From the IMG/VR virus record IMGVR_UViG_3300020420_000991, positions 1-26,591 of that record: a stretch of DNA of 26,591 nt, one strand, 5' to 3'. Below are positions 20,547 to 26,591 of this stretch, in pieces; position 1 is the stretch's first letter, and the number at the start of each line of letters is the position of its first letter. The notes under the pieces are model-generated. The model ran no database searches. It had not been told where the DNA came from and was given only the letters and a program-made list of their open reading frames with translations. Position numbers and translations under genes: made by a program. This DNA is from a virus.

Positions 20547-22288
20547 TGCCGAGGAAGCAGAACGGCTTCGGGAGTACCGGGTCGTTCGGGATGAAGGGCG
20601 TCAATAGCAAGGTTGACAAGGGCAAGCCGATCGGCGCTGCGGGTTCATACCCCAGTGATCGTCGCTTTGGCTCAACGGTTCATCGCACCGTCATTGAGAA
20701 GTACGACTACGACAGTGACTGGACGCGGTGGCGCAAGGGTGTCGAATACTTCTATCGGGGAGCGTTCCTGGACTTCGACGACATCGAGACGATCCTGTAC
20801 CAGGGGTCAGTCGACGAGGTGCGTGTGCTCTTCGATGGCTTTGAGTTCGCTACACGAAACTCTGATAGCGCTAGCCACTTCACAGCAAAGCGCACAATGC
20901 TGGAAACAAAGGACCTAGGGACGATTGTCGATAAGTTCGTCGATAAGGAGGAGTACGCCTACAACTGGCTGAGGCATGAGATCTGGGTCGAGGTCCAGCA
21001 GCAGGAACAGACCGTCAGCTCAAAGCTCAGGCGGCTTGTGGGTGAGCGAATTACAGACGGGACCACCTCAGCAAACGTGGTCAACGTCTTAGCTGCGGAT
21101 CAGACACCGGCTGTGTACTTCGGCAAGAACACCAAGGAGGAGCAGTGCACCGTGCGTGTATCGGTGCCACTAGCGGAGATACAGGCAAGCCAGTATGTGC
21201 AGGACAACAACGGAGACCTCAACTGTCTGATCGGAGAGGTGGGCTACTACAAGCAGTTCCTGGTAGAGCGGGCGGTAGGAGCGGGAGACACCTTTGGTGA
21301 TGAGGACGAGTTCTTCACGGTGAGCGTGGACGACGACAACACAGGATTTGACTTCGAAATCCTCGACAACACCACGAACCTGCCGCCAGCTCTGCTTGAT
21401 ATCAACGGATTGAGCCAGCTGTTCAGCACAACGAATGCCACGACAAACCTGCAAGGCAAGTTCCTGTACCGCAAGTCCGACTACCAGCGGTTCTTTGGCA
21501 ACCAGTACCTGACCGGTCAGGTGGTAGAGGGCAAGGTCAGCGAGCTCTCCTATGCGCTGATGCCATTTGAGATTCGCTCAGTCGTAGTGATCGGCAATCA
21601 GCTGGAGATCCTGTCAGTCCCATTCCAGGCGTCACTGCTGCTATTCACGCCAGGTGAGCTAAGCAATTTCCTGGTGCTTGCTGACAACAGCTTTACCCGT
21701 ACGGTCGAAGACTTTGACGCGGATGGCAATTACCTGCATGCAGCACCGGGACCGAATGAGCAGATATGGAAGCGTCTGGAAACAGATGTCGATCCTTGGT
21801 ATGACCCAATCTTCGACAGCGGTCAGACATTGGACTACTCCGATGTGTTCTGCTGTAGCTGCCCGGACTACAGCCACGCAGTCATCCGGATGCCTGAGGC
21901 GGGAGGCAATAGACAGCAGAGGTTCCCGCTGCCGTCAGCAATGAGTGAGAACACGTACAACCAACTGGGCTTGCGCGAGGCTGCTGGTGTTGTGCAGAGC
22001 TGGGAAACACTGCGGCACAGGACCAGCTTCAAGATGTGCAAGCACTCTGTTGCGACGATGTTCCACCACAGGATCAAGGTGCAGGAGCCGAAGCAGTACC
22101 CATCGTTTGATAGCAGGGTCAAGTTCGAGGAGAAGCTAAATAAGGATATGAATCAGGTCGCTGAAGAGTTCAGATCACAGCTCAAGCGTTCAGAAATTAC
22201 GACGAAAGAGATCGTATACCTACTAGCCCAAGGCCTTAATTTGGATGAGATTGAGACTGCATATGTAATGCTAAATAGCCGATACTAA
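20546..22288 (+). CDS. Large virion protein with SWIM-like Cys/His motif
   Basis: 580 residues from the ATG at 20546 (TGATG overlap with the upstream stop); an earlier in-frame start at 20465 would lie inside the upstream gene. The first 400 residues are beta-rich with several aromatic turns (WTRWRKGVEYFYRGAFLDFD near 50). Residues 436-442 read CCSCPDY and residues 498-500 read CKH, the CxC...CxH spacing of SWIM-type zinc fingers. The end is helical (SEITTKEIVYLLAQGLNLDE). It sits between a small structural gene and tail-fibre genes, so a tail or baseplate-like role is likely. The motif may hold a structural zinc. Exact function is unknown. Confidence 0.8.
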   Translation: MPRKQNGFGSTGSFGMKGVNSKVDKGKPIGAAGSYPSDRRFGSTVHRTVIEKYDYDSDWTRWRKGVEYFYRGAFLDFDDIETILYQGSVDEVRVLFDGFEFATRNSDSASHFTAKRTMLETKDLGTIVDKFVDKEEYAYNWLRHEIWVEVQQQEQTVSSKLRRLVGERITDGTTSANVVNVLAADQTPAVYFGKNTKEEQCTVRVSVPLAEIQASQYVQDNNGDLNCLIGEVGYYKQFLVERAVGAGDTFGDEDEFFTVSVDDDNTGFDFEILDNTTNLPPALLDINGLSQLFSTTNATTNLQGKFLYRKSDYQRFFGNQYLTGQVVEGKVSELSYALMPFEIRSVVVIGNQLEILSVPFQASLLLFTPGELSNFLVLADNSFTRTVEDFDADGNYLHAAPGPNEQIWKRLETDVDPWYDPIFDSGQTLDYSDVFCCSCPDYSHAVIRMPEAGGNRQQRFPLPSAMSENTYNQLGLREAAGVVQSWETLRHRTSFKMCKHSVATMFHHRIKVQEPKQYPSFDSRVKFEEKLNKDMNQVAEEFRSQLKRSEITTKEIVYLLAQGLNLDEIETAYVMLNSRY

Positions 22289-22294
22289 ATATTA

Positions 22295-22305
22295 GTAAAA
22301 TAGAG
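22295..22305 (+). promoter_or_regulatory. Putative phage promoter (-10 type)
   Basis: GTAAAATAGAG lies in the gap before the GTG at 22327 and differs by one base from the element at 2720-2730. A GCGGAG ribosome site follows, so a start near 22308 would give a leader of about 19 bases. Confidence 0.45.
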
Positions 22306-22326
22306 GTATTATAAGCGGAGAGTGTA

Positions 22327-23454
22327 GTGACTGGGACCCCAACTAAGCCTACTTACGCACCATTTGAAGCCAACGTAGACGGAGCTATTGCAGCTGCAAA
22401 TTATTTAATGACGGTGCAGGGATACGGCATCCGTGATTATCCCTCAAACTTTGCGGGATTGGTAGCAGCGATTCTGAATCTAAACGTCGGCCAATCAAAT
22501 GTAGGTATCTCAACTCCTCAGTGGTCGCCAGTGGTTGATGAAGATGGCAACATCACTGCAGATAGCTTCAATCCACCACCGTCGAACGGGACACTTTGGT
22601 TCGACACACGTCAGGGGAAGCTGATGGTATGGGTCAACGATGGCTTCTACCAAGCCAACGGTACTGATCGCTTTTCATCGGTTGGCGAGAGCATCCCACA
22701 GGATCCGATTGAAGGTCAAACCTGGCTAGATACAGATAACTACATCTACTATATTTTTGACGGAAACCTGTGGATCGAACTTGCCTCGATGGCAGGATCA
22801 TCAAGCGGTGGCGGTGACGGAGTATCGGACGTAGTGATTGCCGACTTGCAGCAACAGATCGATAACATCACACTCGATGTGACGCCTGAGGAGATTGTTG
22901 CACTACAAACCCAGATCACGAACCTATCCACTGACACAACGACGCAGATAGGATCACTGCAAACTCAGATCACAGACATCGATAAGGATGCAATTGATGC
23001 CAAGTTGACTGAGCTAGAAGCACAGATTACCGTACAGTCAACAAACATCGCGACATTACAGACAACCTCTACTGATCACGGCACCAGGCTGACAGCTGCT
23101 GAGACTTCAATTAGCACGAATACAAGTAACATTGCAACAATCAATAGTGATCTGACGGCACTACAGACACAGGTATCGGACATCGATACGTTGTTAAACA
23201 CGACAGCATCGGAGCTTGCCTCACTGCGTAGGATTTACTATGGAGATTCAGCACCTTCGTATTCAGGACTCCAGAATGGTGACCTGTGGGTTGACTCGTC
23301 AGAGCTCCGATTGCTGGTGAGAAGTGTTGGTGCATGGTTTAATCCGGACAGAAATGCAACCGACGACGACTCTGCTGAAACACTTATAATTAACGCAGTG
23401 AACAACTCAACTACGTTTGATGAATTCAAAACGTTCATCAATGCAAATACATAG
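22327..23454 (+). CDS. Tail fibre-type protein with W-rich modules and coiled coil
   Basis: 375 residues from a GTG at 22327 with GCGGAG upstream. Residues 1-75 are a folded N-terminal domain. At least two W/Y-rich modules follow, GTLWFDTRQGKLMVWVNDGF and GQTWLDTDNYIYYIFDG, and a third lies near the end, GDLWVDSSELRLLVRS. Residues 165-300 are a Thr/Ser/Gln coiled coil with regular LQTQITD-like heptads, as in trimeric fibres. Such modules are common in cyanophage tail proteins. The gene opens a tail-fibre block of three genes. It is probably a fibre base or a short accessory fibre; the host ligand is unknown. Confidence 0.8.
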   Translation: MTGTPTKPTYAPFEANVDGAIAAANYLMTVQGYGIRDYPSNFAGLVAAILNLNVGQSNVGISTPQWSPVVDEDGNITADSFNPPPSNGTLWFDTRQGKLMVWVNDGFYQANGTDRFSSVGESIPQDPIEGQTWLDTDNYIYYIFDGNLWIELASMAGSSSGGGDGVSDVVIADLQQQIDNITLDVTPEEIVALQTQITNLSTDTTTQIGSLQTQITDIDKDAIDAKLTELEAQITVQSTNIATLQTTSTDHGTRLTAAETSISTNTSNIATINSDLTALQTQVSDIDTLLNTTASELASLRRIYYGDSAPSYSGLQNGDLWVDSSELRLLVRSVGAWFNPDRNATDDDSAETLIINAVNNSTTFDEFKTFINANT

Positions 23455-23465
23455 TGTAGATTGGG
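23455..23465 (+). promoter_or_regulatory. Weak promoter-like element
   Basis: TGTAGATTGGG lies in the 29-base gap before the ATG at 23484. It is a looser match to the recurrent element, similar to TAGTATTGGG at 18173. Confidence 0.3.
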
Positions 23466-23483
23466 TTATATGGAAAGCGATAA

Positions 23484-23753
23484 ATGGCCCCGTTTCAGTT
23501 TCCGGATCCAAATGTAGCGACTTCTGTTGTCAACTCGGAAACAGGTGAAACCTGGGTCTACGTTGATGGCGTTTGGGAAGTAGAGTTTGAAGATGAAGAC
23601 GGTGTAGTTATTGGGGACGATATCGACTTTACGCACATCAATAATCAACTGGCGCAACTGACCGCTGCAGTCACTTCTTTACAAACTTCTATAATAGAGA
23701 TGAACTCCAGGGTATCTACTTTGGAGGGCGATACTGTACTTATTATTGAATAA
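23484..23753 (+). CDS. Small tail-fibre accessory protein (one W-module plus coiled coil)
   Basis: 89 residues. The first half carries a single W-rich module (SETGETWVYVDGVWEVEF) of the kind repeated in the upstream gene. The second half (INNQLAQLTAAVTSLQTSII) is a heptad coiled coil, so the whole looks like a miniature of the preceding protein. It ends 2 bases before the next ATG. It may trimerise and join the fibre, or be a leftover of module duplication. Its exact role is unknown. Confidence 0.75.
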   Translation: MAPFQFPDPNVATSVVNSETGETWVYVDGVWEVEFEDEDGVVIGDDIDFTHINNQLAQLTAAVTSLQTSIIEMNSRVSTLEGDTVLIIE

Positions 23754-23755
23754 TA

Positions 23756-26591
23756 ATGGCTTCTATTCGAGTTAGTGAGCTAACGCCCACAGCTACAGCA
23801 GCCGCCGATAGTTTTCTGTATCTTGCTGATACAACTAATGGTGGTGTAGATTTTGATTCAAAGAAGATTACAGTTGCTAATTTCCTGAACGCCTACGCAA
23901 CAGAGACGTTCGTTAATACAGCAATTGAAAATCTGATCAACGGTGCCCCTGAGGCGCTTGATACACTGAAAGAAATTTCCGACGCGATCGGGGATTCTGG
24001 AGACATCGTAGGCAACCTGATTGGAATGATCAATGCCAACGAAGTCCACATGGACAACATGGCATCACTGTCTGGTGTTGCCAAGGATGAAACTGAACTG
24101 GGTTCATTTTCTGGCTCCACAATTGGTGATGGTAGCGATATTAAATCTGCTCTCCAAGCACTGGAGACATCACTGGAAACTAAAGCCAGCAGTGCTGCTG
24201 TAAACAGCAACGTTTCTAACACCAACGACCTGGTCTCCCTGTCTGGCATGGCCTCAGGTTCTGTGCACATGGGTCTGTTTGATGGTGACACACTCAGCGA
24301 CAACGCAACTTTGAAGGTTGTGCTGCAAAGCGCTGAAACTGCAATCGAAGCAAATGCATCTGCTATCTCACAAGAGGTTTCAGATCGCGCCGCTGCAGTT
24401 GCTGCACTGACAAACGGTGCAGTCGCTTCCAACACTTCTGCCATTTCGCAAGAAGTTACCGACCGTGCAGCTGCGATTACAGCGCTGACAAACGGCGCTG
24501 TGGCTACAAACGCTAATGGCGTTTCAACCAACGCCGCTGCGATTACAGCACTGACCAACGGCGCAGTTGCCTCTAACACAGCTGCTATTGCACAGGAAGT
24601 AACTGACCGCCAAGCTGCAGTCTCAGTTGAAGCAACTGCTCGCGCTGATGCTGACGCTCTGCTGATGCCTAAAGCAGGTGGAACATTCACAGGCCCCATC
24701 TCTGGTCCTGTCCCTACTGCTGATGCCCATCTTGCAACCAAGAAGTTTGCTGAAGATCTGGTTGCAGGTATTGACCTGTCCCAGATTGAAACAAACCGTC
24801 TGGACATCATCAGCGAGACAACTGCTCGTACTTCTGCAGACTCAGCACTGTCTGGTCGTCTGGATGTACTCGAGGCAGATCCGACAACTCAAACACTGCT
24901 GACAGCCGAGACAACTGCTCGTACTTCTGCAGACTCAGCATTGTCTGGTCGCCTGGACGTTCTCGAAGCAGACCCCACAACAGCAACAGCACTGTCATCT
25001 GAAGCAACAACCCGTGCAGCAGCTGATACAGCTCTGTCTGGTCGCTTGGACACCCTGGAGGCTGATCCCACGACAGCAACAGCTCTGTCATCTGAGGCTT
25101 CAACTCGTGCAGCTGCAGATACAGCTCTGTCAGGTCGCTTGGATGTTCTGGAAGCAGATCCGACTACACAGACACTTCTGGATGCAGAATCATCTTCTCG
25201 TACATCTGCTGATACAGCTCTGTCTGGTCGCTTGGATGTTCTGGAAGCAGATCCGACAACAGCAACCGCACTGTCATCCGAGGCATCAACTCGTGCAAGT
25301 GCTGACACAGCTCTGTCTAATCGTCTAGATACGCTGGAAGCTGATCCGACCACACAGACTTTGCTTGATGCAGAAACCGCAGCGAGAATCGCTGGCGACG
25401 CTCTGCTCCTGCCTTTGGCTGGTGGCACTATGACAGGTGCTATTAACCTCGGTTCGTCCGGAAGTGCTTATACATCAAACGTTTCTGTAACAGCAGCTAC
25501 TACTACACCAAGTTATCCAATTTCGTATGTTTTCGACGGAAACAACAGCGAAGTCATTGGTGAAAACTTCCGATTCACCGACTCTAACGCACCACACTAC
25601 GTTAGCTTCGAGCCACTGACAGTTACTTCAAGCTTGCGTATTTGGGTTGATACCAACAGATCCGGTATTGATTTGAACGTAGACCAAGGCGGAGCAAATG
25701 TTGTCAGTTTCACTGAAAACAATGGTGGCTCTAATAATGATCCGATTGCTTGGGTAACGCTTCCTGTTACTACTCCGTTTACGCTTACATCAATTGGTCG
25801 TAATTTCGGATATGGTTCCTGGATGTACCTTGGCGCCATTGAAGTTGATGGTGTAATAATTGCTGAAGGTGCAACCATTGGCGGCAGCGGCGGCGCTTCA
25901 GTTATTGATGTTGATGGTACTGCTTCATTCGGTGGAAACGTAACTGCTGCTGCAGTTCCTTCAGATGATGCCCACCTGGTAAACAAGCTTTATGTTGACA
26001 ATCAGGTTGCTGGTGTTGATCTGTCTGGTATTGCTACCAACGCAGCTGCTATCGAAGCACTGACTTCTGGTGCACCAGAGCTTCTCAATACACTGAGTGA
26101 GCTTGCTGACGCCATCAATGATGACGAGAACTTCGCCACCACGATTACAAACCAGATCTCCTCTGAGTCCACAACTCGTGCAGCTGCTGACACAGCTCTG
26201 TCAGGACGCTTAGATGTTCTGGAAGCTGACCCAACAACAGCTACAGCACTGTCATCTGAGGCTTCAACTCGTGCAGCTGCAGATACAGCATTGTCTGGAC
26301 GTCTAGACACACTGGAAGCTGATCCCACAACTCAAACTCTGCTTACAGCTGAGACAACTGCACGTACATCTGCAGATACAGCATTGTCTGGCCGTCTCGA
26401 CACACTGGAAGCAGATCCGACAACTGCAACTGCACTGTCCTCTGAAGCTTCAACACGTGCTGCAGCGGACACTGCTCTGTCAGGTCGCTTAGATGTTCTG
26501 GAAGCAGATCCGACTACGCAGACACTGCTGGATGCAGAGACAACCTCACGTGTTTCTGGAGACAATGCACTGTCTGGTCGCTTAGATGTTC
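23756..26591 (+). CDS. Long repetitive tail fibre protein (C-terminus beyond window)
   Basis: Open from the ATG at 23756 to the window edge: 945 codons with no stop. Residues 1-70 form an N-terminal attachment-type domain. INGAPEALDTLKEISDAIGD (about 62-81) recurs as GAPELLNTLSELADAIND near 26073. Ala/Thr coiled-coil repeats follow. The motif GGTFTGPISG...ADAHLATKKF (about 25 residues) recurs later as DDAHLVNKLYVD. Two blocks of 31-residue repeats (LSGRLD(V/T)LEADPTT) flank a beta domain at about 562-725 that ends LGAIEVDGVII, a cyanophage fibre module. It should trimerise and bind the host surface. It is the longest gene seen and is incomplete. Confidence 0.9.
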   Translation, partial: MASIRVSELTPTATAAADSFLYLADTTNGGVDFDSKKITVANFLNAYATETFVNTAIENLINGAPEALDTLKEISDAIGDSGDIVGNLIGMINANEVHMDNMASLSGVAKDETELGSFSGSTIGDGSDIKSALQALETSLETKASSAAVNSNVSNTNDLVSLSGMASGSVHMGLFDGDTLSDNATLKVVLQSAETAIEANASAISQEVSDRAAAVAALTNGAVASNTSAISQEVTDRAAAITALTNGAVATNANGVSTNAAAITALTNGAVASNTAAIAQEVTDRQAAVSVEATARADADALLMPKAGGTFTGPISGPVPTADAHLATKKFAEDLVAGIDLSQIETNRLDIISETTARTSADSALSGRLDVLEADPTTQTLLTAETTARTSADSALSGRLDVLEADPTTATALSSEATTRAAADTALSGRLDTLEADPTTATALSSEASTRAAADTALSGRLDVLEADPTTQTLLDAESSSRTSADTALSGRLDVLEADPTTATALSSEASTRASADTALSNRLDTLEADPTTQTLLDAETAARIAGDALLLPLAGGTMTGAINLGSSGSAYTSNVSVTAATTTPSYPISYVFDGNNSEVIGENFRFTDSNAPHYVSFEPLTVTSSLRIWVDTNRSGIDLNVDQGGANVVSFTENNGGSNNDPIAWVTLPVTTPFTLTSIGRNFGYGSWMYLGAIEVDGVIIAEGATIGGSGGASVIDVDGTASFGGNVTAAAVPSDDAHLVNKLYVDNQVAGVDLSGIATNAAAIEALTSGAPELLNTLSELADAINDDENFATTITNQISSESTTRAAADTALSGRLDVLEADPTTATALSSEASTRAAADTALSGRLDTLEADPTTQTLLTAETTARTSADTALSGRLDTLEADPTTATALSSEASTRAAADTALSGRLDVLEADPTTQTLLDAETTSRVSGDNALSGRLDV
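24848..25402 (+). repeat. Coding tandem repeat, six 93-base units (first block)
   Basis: Codons 365-549 of the tail fibre form six units of 31 residues (the last 30), each opening LS(G/N)RLD(V/T)LEADPTT. Two subtypes are distinguished by the second half, QTLL(T/D)AE (A) and ATALSSEA (B), in the order A B B A B A. Units differ at many third codon positions. Confidence 0.9.
26198..26591 (+). repeat. Coding tandem repeat, four and a part 93-base units (second block)
   Basis: The same 31-residue unit resumes after the beta domain in the order B A B A, with a fifth copy cut by the window edge at 26570-26591. The array therefore continues beyond the window. Confidence 0.9.

Noticed and set aside
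23893-24810. 305-codon minus-strand open frame opposite the tail fibre
   Set aside because: Its Ala/Ser/Thr/Val-rich sequence mirrors the fibre repeats, and the plus-strand frame is clearly the fibre gene, so it is a shadow.
1-26591. tRNA genes, insertion sequences, attachment sites and integrase
   Set aside because: I looked in the intergenic gaps and minus-strand island and saw no cloverleaf, transposase or integrase motif. A tRNAscan-SE run would be needed to exclude tRNAs fully.

Overview
This window is part of the genome of a tailed double-stranded DNA bacteriophage, almost certainly one that infects a cyanobacterium. It carries a terminase large subunit, a portal, a scaffold-like protein, a major capsid protein (MCP), a capsid accessory protein, head-tail or tail structural proteins and the start of a long repetitive tail fibre. 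The cyanobacterial link is inferred from a complete SigA/group-2-type sigma-70 factor and from tail-fibre modules typical of marine cyanophages. I cannot name the species, and no tape measure or sheath gene lies in the window, so I do not assign a tail type.

Layout. 1-3849 holds virion-type proteins rich in low complexity: a glycine-zipper protein, a coiled-coil protein, a lysozyme-domain protein on the minus strand, and a protein made of about twenty 11-residue repeats. 3849-6332 is the packaging block: a possible small terminase, a small unknown gene and TerL. 6343-11700 holds a Pro-rich protein, the portal, a scaffold-like gene whose first 500 bases overlap the portal gene in another frame, and three small helical proteins. 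11700-13469 encodes a HELGH zinc metallopeptidase and the sigma factor. 13495-15088 holds one unknown plus-strand gene and a two-gene minus-strand island that includes an HNH homing endonuclease. 15192-17033 is the MCP gene, split into four exons by three small group I introns. 17050-20546 holds a capsid accessory protein, a terminator, a helix-hairpin-helix protein and small connector-like proteins. 20546-26591 holds a large structural protein with a SWIM-like Cys/His motif, two tail proteins with repeated W-rich modules, and an unfinished tail fibre.

How it works together. Most neighbours overlap by ATGA, TGATG or TAATG, so translation is probably coupled within long operons. Most real gaps contain a short element close to GTAGAATAG a little upstream of a start codon, on whichever strand the next gene lies. 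I read these as -10-only late promoters, possibly served by the phage sigma factor. A back-to-back pair drives divergent transcription at 2704-2730.

The strongest discovery is the MCP gene. Exons of 18, 126, 253 and 752 bases join in frame into a 382-residue protein once three group I introns (206, 234 and 253 bases) are removed. P1 and P7 pairings can be read directly for each intron, and P10 for two of them. Introns 2 and 3 are close relatives of each other, and a free-standing HNH endonuclease gene lies next to exon 1, which suggests collaborative homing into an essential gene.
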